NCBI GenBank assembly: GCA_020091685.1 | Contig: CM034603.1 | Coordinates: 32,845,696-32,909,695 of the forward strand | Reading direction: 5' to 3' | DNA length: 64,000 nucleotides | Origin: Lutjanus erythropterus | Lineage: Eukaryota; Chordata; Actinopteri; Lutjaniformes; Lutjanidae | Part shown: piece by piece, positions 55,101 through 64,000 of the stretch | How positions within the stretch are numbered: position 1 is the stretch's first letter | Layout: each line of letters starts with the position of its first letter | Notes under the pieces: model-generated | Database searches by the model: none | Told to the model about the DNA's origin: nothing | Seen by the model: only the letters and a program-made list of their open reading frames with translations | Program-made: the position numbers and the translations under genes

Positions 55101-55362
55101 CATCTTCAGAGAGAACCGCCGCCCCTCCAAAGAGATGCAGGTCACCATCTCCCAGCAGCTGGGCCTGGAGCTCTCCACCGTCTCCAACTTCTTCATGAAC
55201 TCACGCCGCCGCTGCGTGGACCGCTGGGACACAGAGGAGCACAGTCACGGGGTGCACGGCCATGGTCACGTGCACACTCCTCACAGAAACAGCAACAACA
55301 ACAACAACGCCTCACCCATCCAACCCGGTACCTCCTCTGTGACCACTTTCTCTAAGGCCTGA
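36670..55362 (+). CDS. onecut3: onecut3: Onecut/HNF6-family transcription factor, two coding exons, complete
   Basis: A nuclear DNA-binding protein of neural and gut-endoderm development. Exons 36670-37750 and 55001-55362 join through a split alanine codon into 480 aa (human ONECUT3 494). Order of features: [10 protein letters not shown] start, MASLLEG (54-60), the STP-like box [18 protein letters not shown] (93-110), a histidine-rich run (113-120), the CUT domain (282-360) and a divergent homeodomain (about 378-437) with the Onecut-type SNFFMN recognition helix in place of the usual WFQN. The [16 protein letters not shown] and terminal TTFSKA favour ONECUT3 over ONECUT1 (ends CTKA) and ONECUT2. 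It has two small differences: ILSRSQG where mammals have ILCRSQG, and FFMNSRRR for FFMNARRR. Transcribed away from map2k2 and the transporter. Confidence 0.95.
38624..39337. mobile_element. CTGGGTTGCACCAACAAAG terminal-inverted-repeat element, copy 2
   Basis: Left end CTGGGTTGCACCAACAAAGA; degraded right end ATGTTGGTACACCAAAG. Internally, CTAGCTAGCTAAAAAGTTA-type words with ACAAAACATTACATTGTTTG recur four to five times. It has split an AAGTAAAAGT-type element. Confidence 0.6.
39357..39685. mobile_element. Short TA-flanked element of the TAGGGGAGAC family
   Basis: Left end GGGGTGATGGGGGCAACTGT and right end GTACAACTGCCCCCAGTC then TCCCC are imperfect inverted repeats, each flanked by TA. About 325 bp, no coding capacity. 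Confidence 0.6.
40816..40852. repeat. (GATA)n microsatellite
   Basis: Nine tandem ATAG units in onecut3 intron 1. Confidence 0.97.
40936..41505. promoter_or_regulatory. Candidate intronic enhancer with four ATCAAT/ATTGAT Onecut-type motifs
   Basis: ATCAATA at 40936 and 41480, ATTGATT at 41410, ATTGATA at 41499. The core resembles the HNF6 site. The stretch lacks recognisable repeat sequence. Autoregulation is inference only. Confidence 0.3.
41865..41879 (+). repeat. G15 homopolymer
   Basis: Fifteen consecutive G residues; a potential quadruplex or sequencing-length-variable site. Confidence 0.95.
42966..43170 (+). mobile_element. tRNA-derived SINE
   Basis: Polymerase III box A-like TAGCTCGGTTGG (42974) and box B GGTTTGATTCC (about 43037) are correctly spaced, followed by TGTGGCCCTTCGCTGC, a (TC)n run, and AAGGCTAACAAGTCCAAAAA. 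This order matches a SINE widespread in spiny-rayed fishes. AGAAACT before and after may be the target duplication. It is not a functional tRNA: the box A and stem regions are altered. Confidence 0.75.
43258..43530 (+). mobile_element. Dispersed element, partner of the inverted copy at 34870-35170
   Basis: GATCCACTGGGAGTGTGTGG, GTTTCTGCAGAGACGC, GAGTCAACAATCAGCTGAAT and ATATTGTAACTTTAA pair with the reverse complement of the other copy. Confidence 0.6.
44410..44575. repeat. Compound microsatellite (TG)n(GA)n ... (TG)n
   Basis: Two long GT runs separated by a GA run and a short unique linker (CACATGCAGGCC). Confidence 0.97.
45826..45841. promoter_or_regulatory. Paired ATCAATA motifs
   Basis: Two ATCAATA words 9 bp apart, one helical turn, in a unique part of onecut3 intron 1. 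A candidate Onecut dimer or tandem site; chance occurrence in AT-rich DNA cannot be excluded. Confidence 0.25.
46045..46106. repeat. (CA)n microsatellite with interruptions
   Basis: CA runs with CAGA interruptions, directly abutting the left end of the 46108 element. Confidence 0.95.
46108..47635. mobile_element. 1.5-kb element with long terminal inverted repeats, TA-flanked
   Basis: Left end GGGGAGACTGGGGACGGTTG then CAAC; the right end is its reverse complement with one mismatch over 24 bp. Both ends are flanked by TA. GTTGCAAC-type words repeat internally. It carries no intact transposase frame and hosts another element at 46593-47170. Confidence 0.75.
46593..47170 (+). mobile_element. 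TACACTGTAAAAAG element nested in the 46108 element
   Basis: Starts TACACTGTAAAAAGTTAGTG and ends CTTACGGTGTA (inverted relative to the start, three mismatches). Internal TTTTAAGCTGACTGAGTTTG and GACAAGTTGAGTTAATTCAG are shared with copies at 49664-51232. Confidence 0.65.
48302..48650 (-). mobile_element. Truncated inverted copy of the TACACTGTAAAAAG element
   Basis: CATCATGCATTGTTTGAGA and CTTGCTGTGTCTCTAATA are reverse complements of words inside the 46593 copy. Confidence 0.55.
49664..51232 (+). mobile_element. Three partial head-to-tail TACACTGTAAAAAG elements with a nested hAT-like element
   Basis: Copies begin near 49664, 49866 and 50830, each with CCTTAAAATTTTA-like and TTGACTGAATTTGAAAAG-like words (TTAACTGAATTTGAAAAGAC in the third), ending near 50813 (ATACAGTGT) and 51232. 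Confidence 0.55.
50211..50503. mobile_element. Nested hAT-like MITE of the 'GCTGCAACTAATGATT' type
   Basis: AGAGCTGTAATGATTAGTCA at the left and ATGGTTGACAAATGCAGC at the right with CTGTGAATATTTTCTGGTGT, TCTTTAGTCCTC and GACCAAATAACTAATC inside match, in order, a repeat I know from many fishes. Confidence 0.6.
51415..51560. promoter_or_regulatory. Unique patch with three ATCAAT motifs
   Basis: ATCAAT at 51497, 51501 and 51516 in non-repetitive sequence of the onecut3 intron. Offered as a candidate conserved element only. Confidence 0.25.
52193..52222. repeat. (CA)n microsatellite
   Basis: CA run with TC interruption in onecut3 intron 1. Confidence 0.95.
54057..54806. mobile_element. TTAA-flanked foldback element
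   Basis: TTAA then TGGGATAGTTCATATT at the left; the right end reads, inverted, TTAA then AGGGATAGTTTGGATT. The two halves are also roughly inverted copies of each other, each carrying GTCAGCAACAAAA and ACTTAAAAA-type words, so the element is a long imperfect palindrome with an A25 tract at 54250-54274. Ends 195 bp before onecut3 exon 2. Confidence 0.65.
55001..55362 (+). CDS. onecut3: onecut3 coding exon 2 (residues 361-480 and stop)
   Basis: Acceptor follows a strong pyrimidine tract (TCCTCCTTCTTTTCTCCAG). It encodes [20 protein letters not shown], the homeodomain, a His/Asn-rich linker ([18 protein letters not shown]) and the FSKA end. Confidence 0.96.
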
Positions 55363-56300
55363 TGGTGGCAGGGCGGATGGTTGAACAGATGCATGGAGGA
55401 TGGAGGGGATGGTGTTTGTCACTAAAGCAGTGATCCTGCAGAGCTACAGGGTGTGTAGCTCCGTACCACTCGACTGATTCATCTGTTCAAAGTGCTGATG
55501 ACTTGTGCAGATGAATCAGATCTTCTCTCAATGCTCCATGTGTTTTCTTTCAATCTGAATGTTACTCTTTGGGGTTAACAAACATGCATTTCAGATCGTG
55601 ACTCTTCAAACCAAAGATCCAGTAGCTTTAAGAGAGCTTGCCCTCAAACAACCACATGTGGCTCTTAGTAAATCCACCTGAAAACCAAAGAAAATCCATC
55701 CACACTAAACCACACTGTGGGTCTGTGTTCAAAGCCTTGAAGAGGGAGGATTTTGCTTCAGCCGGTTCGCCTGTTGTCAGGATGTAAACACACCAAAGAA
55801 TCAGTCATGACAGGGAACCGATAGCTTTAAGACAGGAAACCTTGAGCGGCCGCGCGTCGGTCTTCACAAATCAGCCAGAAATCAGACAGCAGAGGTGTGT
55901 GCTGGGCTGTTATCAACCGCTCCTCATTTCACTAACAGACACTGAGGCTGATTGAGAGGTGTGTTTGTGTGTCAAGTGTCTGTTGACCTGCTAACCACAG
56001 ACCACCTCTGCGTCACTGCGTGCGTGTGTGCATGTGCGTAACGTTGCACATGCTGCGTGTGTAATTCCTCTGCAGTGATTTGGCCCGCTCCACGTCAGTG
56101 TAACAGCGCCACCTGCTGTCCATTCAAACCACATCTGAACATGTTCAGCGCATGTAGTCACAGCTCATATCTCCAGCAGGCCCACTAGTACAGGCATTAC
56201 ACAACATGACCACACACACACATTGCAACAGAAACTCAACTGTTCTAGTCGCATAAATATGTCATGTATAACGTATCAAAAGTCTTATTAAATCCAAGTG
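55363..56300 (+). other. onecut3: onecut3 3' UTR, proximal part
   Basis: Sequence after the stop without repeats until about 56340. Onecut mRNAs have very long 3' UTRs, so the transcript may extend several kilobases further. The end is not determinable; non-repetitive stretches at 58900-60300 could belong to it. Confidence 0.45.
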
Positions 56301-56474
56301 TGGGAAAGTGTTGAAAAATAATGAAATCTGTAATTGACAAAAGGCTCAGTGATGTCCACAATCAACTAGACACTGTTTTACATGAGGCAGTGAGTCGGAT
56401 GCAGACCAGATTATTTAATCAGGGGTTGTGTGAGGAGAAGCAGAGAGTTGCACCAGAAGAGATGCAAAGCAATG

Positions 56475-58175
56475 TATTGCTATGGACAAAGGTCAGCAAC
56501 AAAAGGTATTTTCTTACTTTACTTTGCAGGAAACTGCTATCATAAAAGCCAAATATCGCTCTCTCCAAACCAACCAAACTCCATAGATAAAAACAGCGAT
56601 TTTACCTCACAGAACACAGGAGTCGATGGTCTACTGCTGCCTTGATCAATTAGTTTGTTTGTCGTTGTGTGACTTCGGTGAATCCGAACAATCCTTTTAA
56701 AATTCTGAAGTCACACAGTTATTCAAACAAACTAACAGAACAAGGCGCAGGCAGGTCAGCTGAATGTCTGATTTCACCAACAGGGTTTGGTTGGTTTGGA
56801 TAGAGAGATATTTTACTCACATAACAGCAGCTTCCCATCAGAAAAAGCGATGGAAAAGTGGTGAAAACATTCTAAATATAGTAGGGATGCATCGATAACG
56901 ATACCTGCACCGTACTCATGAAACTACTCAATACTTCACACCAGATACCAGGTCAATGAAAGTAGCGGCTCGATACAAGTAAACATCTAAAGAACCGCCA
57001 TGATGCAGAGTTCAAGTTGTTTGCTGATGCTTACCTTCTTTCTTTGGACGCGTCTTCATCATCAGAGGCTCGCTGTCCTCAACATCCTCCTCTAATGACC
57101 GCAGAGACTTTGGACACTGTCCATAAAACTCCATGTAAGTCCATGTAAAACTGAAATAAATCCACAGAGTCCACCTGCAGGCCGCAGCCAGCCGCTGTTC
57201 AGTAAATCCTGGCGGGTGTAAACCAGTTGAATGTCTCGACTAATTAATCCGAAGACGAAGAAGAAACACTGCAACCATCGTTTCTTCGTAATAAGCTGCT
57301 ACAACTTCTCTTTTTGTATTAAATCTTAACTTAAACGTCCTGACAGCTCAGTACACATAACTTCACTCTTCGGGGTTCACAGCCGGGTAAACAAAACTGT
57401 TACACACATGGCCCCACACTCATACCTGTCCCCCCCTAAACACTGACAGGTAGGAACCAATTAGCTCTTCGACGAGCGGGACATGAAGAAGAAACTTAAA
57501 TACTACACATGTAAATTTGAAATTAAAATACTAGTTAAAGTGCTGTAAATGATAATGAAATAATTATCACATATAACACCATTTATAGTAGTAAATTTAA
57601 TTCTGAAAGTCCATAATAATGTGAAATTATTATACTGAAATATATCATATACACAGTAAACTGAACACTTTAAAAAGGAGCACAAAACTGGTAAAGTAAC
57701 TTACTACAAATAACCCAAAAATGTAATGTGTACAGTAACTATGGTTACACTTGTTGCACGAAACAGCAAAAATGATTTGTTACATTTAGAAAGTGACCAT
57801 CAAATGAAAATAAAACATGTTTTAAAAGTTATTGTAAGAACTTTAATGGCATTATTAAGTTTTCATATCGGTACTTGATATTGGCAAGTACCCAAATGTA
57901 AGTACTTGTACTTTTACTCAGTCTAAAAAAAGTGGTATCAGTGCATCCCTAAAATATAGCGTACACCTAAACTGATATTGATTTTTTTAAATTGACCTTT
58001 TTAAGTGGCTGAAATCCCCTTTTGTTGTTGACTCTGTCCACAGCAGTTGATTTCTTAGCTTCCGTCCTAGTGATTATTTCTGCTTCTCCAAACTGGGGGT
58101 GTGTAAACCAGCATCTAACTATCGATAAGTAGCTCATACAACCCCACATCAAATAATCTAAACCAAAGCTAACAT
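56475..58175. mobile_element. Second foldback element copy, split by a hAT-like insertion
   Basis: The words CCAAACCAACCAAACTCCAT, CAGAACACAGGAGT, GTGTGACTTCGGTGAATCCG and ACTGATATTGATTTTTTTA are shared with 54057-54806. The copy is interrupted at its AAATATAG site. Confidence 0.65.
56882..57951. mobile_element. hAT-like non-autonomous element, 1070 bp, with perfect 8-bp target duplication
   Basis: Left end TAGGGATGCATCGATAACGA; right end, inverted, TAGGGATGCACTGATACCAC. Flanks AAATATAG at 56874-56881 and 57952-57959 are identical. No intact transposase frame; a short purine/pyrimidine-rich stretch at 57030-57100 may be captured or ancestral sequence. Confidence 0.8.
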
Positions 58176-60830
58176 GTTTAAGTTTATCATTGCCAAGAGG
58201 TTGATTAGTGCCATTTGCCAGTCACTGATATTTTGAAAGTAATATCACAGAGCTATTTTAAATTCATGTTGATCAATGCCAACATTTTAATGGATTAGTG
58301 TCACTTTATGTTTCCTTGTATACAACGATGCTGATTTAAATTATTAATTTAGGAGGGAAAAAAAAATGGTACCACTGTATGGTTATTATGGTATTGTTCA
58401 AAAAAGTTCAGTATCAGTACCAGTAGTGATATCTTGACTTCAATAATGGTTCCTGAATTATATTTATTTCTATACCAATTTTACAAAATTAAATTACACA
58501 TTTTGGTTCAAATCTTTACTTAAATTTATCATCTCCTTTTTACACACTGAGCAGTTTCATAACATAAAAAAATAAACCTGTTTAGCACAATGTAGTTAAA
58601 TGCAGCTCTTAAGTTTTGTTTCAGTGCATTGCCATTTTCCACTCAAAATTCAATTTGGTATTGAATGATAAGGGATTTTTTTTGACAGTACTGAAGTAAA
58701 TTCCGTTGGTGCTGTAAAAGTATTGAAGTTTGGTACCCAGTCCTGGTTAGAGAGGACACTTTTTTGATAAATAAACATTAGTCAGAATTTCTGTTGTGAT
58801 TTATATTTGAGATTCATCCTTTTTTCCTCACAAAAAGCCTAAAAAGTGGGATCATTCAAAACGTTTCCTTTATACAATTCATTAAGACTTTTTTCTCTCA
58901 TTCAGAACACGTTGAGGACACAAAATCTGTTGAGTTTGTTCATGTTGCAATTTATGTGTACACGGTAAAATGCCTGGACTATACAGCAACACAGTGTCGC
59001 CTGCAGTGTAGATTAGTATTTGGATAAAGACACTCTATTTAAGCATAAGTGTAGCCCTGCAAACACCAAACAAACTGATAAAACACGATTACCCACAAAC
59101 CCTTTGATACGCATTTGAATGTTTGTTTCTTAAGACTCTCGTCTCGTTGCATGGCGACATGGCCATAGACCGCGTAGCCGCCACGTGAGAGGTTATTTTC
59201 AGGTTACAAAAGGAGAACAATCAAACAGGGATGACACTTCCCCATGATAAAAAAAAAAAGTGTCGAGTGTATAGGGAGTGAGGGTGGAGGAGGGGGGTCT
59301 GCTCTGTTCTAGTGGCCAAACGCGGAGGTCAAATGTCACAATATATAGTAGGATCCTGAGTGCCAATGATGTTTGCCTCTTTATGATAATCAGAGAACAG
59401 GTGCAGCTCCGCTCCGTCGCCATGCGCCCCGCTGTGTCTGGCCTGTGTCATTATTACAACCGTCAAACTAAACGAGCACTACACGGGCACGTTTGCCTAT
59501 TCCATACCTCAGAAAAACATTGATGTGATCGACGTGAAACACAATGAAAATGACTGTAAATAATCTTTAATTTCATCTCTCTTTCTCTCTGTCTCTTATC
59601 TATTCTCTATTTATCTACTCTCTTGCTACTTCCCCTCCCAACCTGTTGTGTCTTTCTTTCATTTTTCCCTCCTTTAACTATTGATGCGGGTAATAATTAG
59701 TACCATAGACACATGGTTTCTCTCTCGTGACTATTGTGCTATGTTGTGCTGAGACTATATGTAAAGAAGCACCTTGTCGACAAAATGTAAAAACTTAAAG
59801 ATGAAAAAAAAAAAAGAAGAATCAACATGTCATAGACTGATCCTATGCACAGACCAGGAAGGAGTACCACAAGTATTGAACTGTGCATATTTGTGAATAC
59901 CTGTGTGATGGAGCAGATGGACCTCTTCCTTGATCTCTGAACTTTGAGCCCTTTGAACTGGACTGTCACTGCATTCCTCTGCTGATGGTGTTTTTTTGGT
60001 TACCATGAGAACCGCCTCATTTCTTTGTGTCTTGTTTTCTTTTTTTTTGTAAATTTTCTGTGGGCAAAGCCACTTGTTGTGTAGCATCTTCTAGCGGGAG
60101 ATAATCATATTAGAGAGGAGACGCAGACAGGAAGAAGAAGGGCGCAGCAGCAGCAGGAGAGGCAGGAGCATCAGAGGCTCATCATCATCAGACTGGAAGG
60201 AAACATTTAAAAGTGACATTCCTCCATAATTTGGGTTCTGGTCGTTACATAGTGCACTATTCCCTGTTGGAGGTGTCATTTTAAGACTTCTTCTAGAGTC
60301 CAGACAGGAGAAAAAAGCTGTTTTTTTCCCCCCAGTGCAGATGTTTGAAGGTCAGATTCAAAGCAGATGGTTAGTGATGGAAACAGATGTGTGTGTGGCT
60401 ACCTCACAGAATAGAGTGGACTGTGACACAGCCAACAATACCAAAGATACTTTAAGCCTGCCGCCGTGTTCACGCTGGACCTGGGACGTGCACACATGCA
60501 AACACCCTTGCAAACACACACACACACATACACACACACACACACACACGCAGATGCAGATATGCTTCTAAGTGCACATACACACTTCCACAGAGCAGTC
60601 GTGCTGCATGGCAAACACACAGAGGTGTTTGTTATGTGGGAAGAGTTGAGTGCCTTTTTCCTTCAACCAGGGGGTTGGACTGCTCTGCACACACATACAC
60701 ACACAACACACACACACATTCACATAAACACACACAGTGTTTAAAGTGAAGGGGGGCACACACTGGGTGAAGGGGGAGCAACACAGGAGGGGTCTTCATG
60801 ACGTTAAAAAATACCACTTTTGTTTGAATT
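58176..60830. other. Downstream of onecut3, mostly unique sequence
   Basis: No coding sequence supported. 59560-59820 and 60090-60260 look non-repetitive and could be distal onecut3 3' UTR or regulatory DNA. A (CA)n microsatellite lies at 60513-60550. Confidence 0.5.
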
Positions 60831-60835
60831 CAAAG

Positions 60836-61590
60836 GCTGGGTTGCACCGACAAGGATTCAATTTTATAAACCTGATTAATAATTATCCTGCAATGAACTT
60901 TTATACTAGCTTAAAAACAAGAAAGATTCAATTTAAACTTGTATGAATTCGATTCTGTTGCACCAAAACTTTAAACTCCAATTTAAAATGTGATCCATTA
61001 TTAACTTTAAACTTATACTTGAGGAGGTTTAACTTTTAAAGTGGCTGCATTTTTTAGATGGATTGAGCAAAAGAATGAAATTCCAATCGAAGTCTGTTTT
61101 TTAACTTTCTATTATTTGGCCATTTTGCTCCATACTTTAATTCTCAAAGAAGGACAGAGTAATGCCTCTCTGCTGAGCCATCATGAGTATGCTAACTAGA
61201 CTATTTAACTTTTTAGGAAGCAAGCAAATAGTGCCATGTTTTATTAGCCTTTTAGCATAACCAAAAAATGTAATGTCTTGTTAGCTTTTTTAGCTAGCTA
61301 ATGAACAATGCAACATTTTGTTAAGGAATACAGAGCAGCAGACAAATAACTTTTATACTTGCTTGGTCATGATAGCACTCAAGTTTATTTATTTATTTAT
61401 TTATTTATAATTGGGTAAGGAAGCATCTCCATTCTGATTAAACTCTTATTTGATTTGATTTATATCACTCAACTTGGATTTACAAAAACTTCATTTTGAA
61501 ATCTGCTGAATTTTAAATATGGATTTCCTCATTTTAAACCCAGTTTTGCTAAACTGATCAGATTAAAATAATCTTTGTTGGTGCAACACA
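60836..61590. mobile_element. CTGGGTTGCACCAACAAAG terminal-inverted-repeat element, copy 3
   Basis: Left end CTGGGTTGCACCGACAAGGA; right end, inverted, CTGTGTTGCACCAACAAAGA. Near-identical flanks TCAAAGG and TCAAAGA suggest a target duplication of about 7 bp. Contains TTTAGCTAGCTAATGAAC, parallel to the copies at 25 kb and 38.6 kb, and a (TTTA)n run at 61383. Confidence 0.7.
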
Positions 61591-63870
61591 GTCAAAGAGC
61601 ACTTTTTTCACACAGTGAGGGAGAAAAAGATTGTTTACCGCCACCATTTTGTTTTTTTCTTGCATATGTTTTTACACACTGGTGAGAGTACATCATACGA
61701 TGATACACACATGCACACACACTCCCACCAGAGATATTTTTGTGTAATTTGTAATCCGAGTGTAGGTGTGTGTGTGTTTCTTGACTGTTTACAAAGCCCT
61801 CTGATCCCACTCTCTCATTGGCCCACATCTAAATGCAACCTGTGCAACAACGACCAATGATCAGTCAGTACAGAAATGATGAGACCTTTCATGATGGCCG
61901 CCGGTGACCCCCGCCCATCCAAACCCTCTTCGCTGGTCCCTCCGTCCAGGGTAGCATCACAACGAGGCAGGCATGTGTAGACAATTCATCTTGATATACC
62001 TCAAATCTTTATTGTAAAGGTTAATGTAGTGAAACAATAATGACAATGTTTAGCAATGAGAGTGACATTAAAGTCACAGCAAAATGATTGTTCCGTTTAT
62101 TTATTTCTTTATTTATTTAAAGGAGCGTGTGCAGTATAAACCATCTTATGGTTTGACATCTTTTGAGTTGGTTAATTTATTGTTTGTAGGTTTGCACGTT
62201 GTCCTTTTGGGAGTTAATAGACAGATTAAAATTGAGGAGTAACAAATTGGGAAGAAGGAGGGCATATAAATGAATGAACAAGCAGGAAAGGTTATAAAAT
62301 ATGAAAGTGTAGTGGAAGGGGAGGAAGAAATCACTGATGAAAGATTAGGAATCCAAAAAAAGACATAGCAATTGAAAAAAACTGACCCTTTTCACTCTGT
62401 GCTCCTTTAACAGTTGATCTTAGCACCCTGCAGAACCTCAGTCAACTTTCTCCTAATCTAGACTACATCTGATAGCTAAAGTTAACACACTGCTAGCTAA
62501 TTTACATAAATTGTTAACTAGCCAGTTACATCTGTTAGCTTTTGTTAGCAAAATGCCAGCTAATTTACATAAATTGTTAGCTAGCCAGTTAGCCAGCATT
62601 TTGCTAACACTAACTAACTTATGATGTGACTGTGTTGCTTTTACAGGAAGCAATTTTTTTGCAGGAGAGTTATTACCTGCCCTACTCTGACTGATTAGCT
62701 AGTACTTGTTGCCTTCATTGGTGTGGGTCGATTTGGTTGGTTAGATTTCAGCATGAGGAGTGAGACTGGGCAGCATTAGGGCAAGAATATCAGGACAAAC
62801 CAATCAGGGGCAGAGAAAGACGGATCATCCCCTCGCCGTCCTGGGGGAAAAATATTGTGTGCTGGAAACTGGGAAGAAGAAAGTTGACCGAGGTTCTGCC
62901 GGGTACCAACTGTAATTGGAGCGCAGGGCAGAAAGGGGCGGGACTTAGGAAGGGTCAGTTGTTAAACATCAAGGTAAACATGACACAGCAAGGACACTAA
63001 TTTCTGTTTTGCATAAAGTTTTTGGCCTATTTTGTGTTTGAAGATTGTCTCCTATGTGTGTTAAAGTGATTCCCATATTAAAAAAAAGAGAACCAACCAC
63101 AGCACCTCTGTCATTAGGGTTGGGATGAGCGATTCTTTTATGCATGGATAATATATAAGTGTATATAAACTGCAGGATGAACTGTACCTCTACAGGTGGA
63201 GGAGAGGGGGAGAAACAGGGAAAAAACAACTGGGTTTTGGTTTCCATCCAACTAATCTTTACATCCTTTTTTAGCTCTGTGTCTTTTTTGTGCTGTTTGT
63301 GTATTTGTATAAAATATGTGTATATTTGTACGTGTATCAGCTTCATCAGTGTGTCTTTCCCCCTGTTGTAACCCTTTAGTCTCCACGCTCCCATGTCTGT
63401 ATCTGTATCTATCCTTTGTTTCATCACACAGGTGCGAGTGTGTCTTTGTGTGTGAGTTTCTTTGTTTCGTTGCTGTATTTCAGCTCATCCGTTTTTAATC
63501 TAAATTCGATCGGCCTGGGTGTTTGTCTGCTTCAGGAGCCGGCCGAGGCATAAACAAACAGACAGACAGCCGGGCAGCTGAAATACGGTTTCTTCCAGTG
63601 CATCAAAATGGCGTCATTTGCTTTTTCCTTCAGACAGACAGACCTCAGAGCTCTGGAAGCCCCAGTGTCGATGTTCTCTCCCTCTTCCCTTACCAACCAA
63701 TCAATCAATCAGAACCAAGTGTCTTTGTGATGGTAGAAGACAATCAATTTCAAATAGAGCAGAGACAAAAAAAAAAGAAGGAGGGAGAGAGAAAGAGAGT
63801 GATGGAGGAGGGCAGAGAAACTGACTGGACAGGAGGGATGGGAGGAGGAAGGAGGAAGGATGGCTCTCAG
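61591..63870. other. Right-hand intergenic DNA
   Basis: Apart from the 63-bp duplication I see low-complexity and unique sequence only. The 152-residue minus frame at 62969-63427 has no recognisable domain and is not supported as a gene. Confidence 0.5.
62485..62605. repeat. Two-copy tandem duplication, about 63-bp period
   Basis: GCTAGCTAATTTACATAAAT followed by TGTTAACTAGCCAGTTA at 62492 recurs at 62555 with two or three changes. Confidence 0.8.
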
Positions 63871-63874
63871 AGAG

Positions 63875-63876
63875 AT

Positions 63877-63958
<82 letters not shown>

Positions 63959-63976
63959 GTGTGTGTGTGTGTGTGG
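63875..63976. repeat. (GT)n microsatellite, about 100 bp
   Basis: Long GT run with one CG interruption at the right edge of the window. Confidence 0.98.
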
Positions 63977-64000
63977 TCACCTTTAACCTCAGTGGAGTGA

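Noticed and set aside
57000..57290. Possible remnant transposase exon inside the hAT-like element
   Set aside because: No frame shows transposase motifs; the element appears non-autonomous.
62969..63427. 152-aa minus-strand frame at the right end
   Set aside because: Compositionally ordinary, no family match, no splice or promoter context.

Overview
The window is nuclear DNA from a teleost fish, most likely a percomorph. The evidence is three protein genes with vertebrate exon-intron structure, one compact gene cluster beside long repeat-filled gaps, many CA/GT microsatellites, and several short interspersed elements that I recognise as typical of spiny-rayed fishes. There is no prokaryotic gene organisation, CRISPR array or operon. 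The three genes account for all the protein-coding sequence I can support.

Region by region. (1) 564-7472, minus strand: a complete 11-exon map2k2 gene (MEK2 dual-specificity kinase, 395 aa). Its upstream side (about 8230-8660) is a TATA-less, CpG-containing promoter region with two perfect and one imperfect copy of the TCTCGCGAGA element. (2) 9892-18374, minus strand: a complete 10-exon SLC22 transporter of the OCTN (SLC22A4/A5) type, 555 aa. One intron has a GC-AG boundary and another holds a 56-bp minisatellite. (3) 18375-36230: an 18-kb gap without a credible gene. It contains dispersed elements, a tandem array of roughly 280-410 bp units (27310-29110) and microsatellites. (4) 36670-55362, plus strand: onecut3, with two coding exons (CUT domain in exon 1, homeodomain in exon 2) split by a 17.25-kb intron, 480 aa. 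The intron is packed with nested elements and with patches of ATCAAT-type motifs that Onecut proteins could bind. (5) 55363-64000: the onecut3 3' side, with a foldback element interrupted by a hAT-like insertion, a terminal-inverted-repeat element, and a very long GT repeat at the right edge.

Functionally the genes are unrelated: MEK2 relays RAF signals to ERK, the OCTN protein moves carnitine or organic cations across the plasma membrane, and Onecut3 is a neural/endodermal transcription factor. Their linkage is informative. MAP2K2 and ONECUT3 both lie on human 19p13.3, and their paralogues MAP2K1 and ONECUT1 are both on 15q21-q22. This suggests an ancestral MAP2K-ONECUT pair, here with an OCTN gene between them.

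Exon boundaries were called by eye from splice consensus, reading-frame continuity and known family exon phases. Repeat names are descriptive, because no repeat library could be searched. I found no convincing new biological system; the most interesting items are the nested-element histories, the unusual splice sites and the promoter motif cluster.
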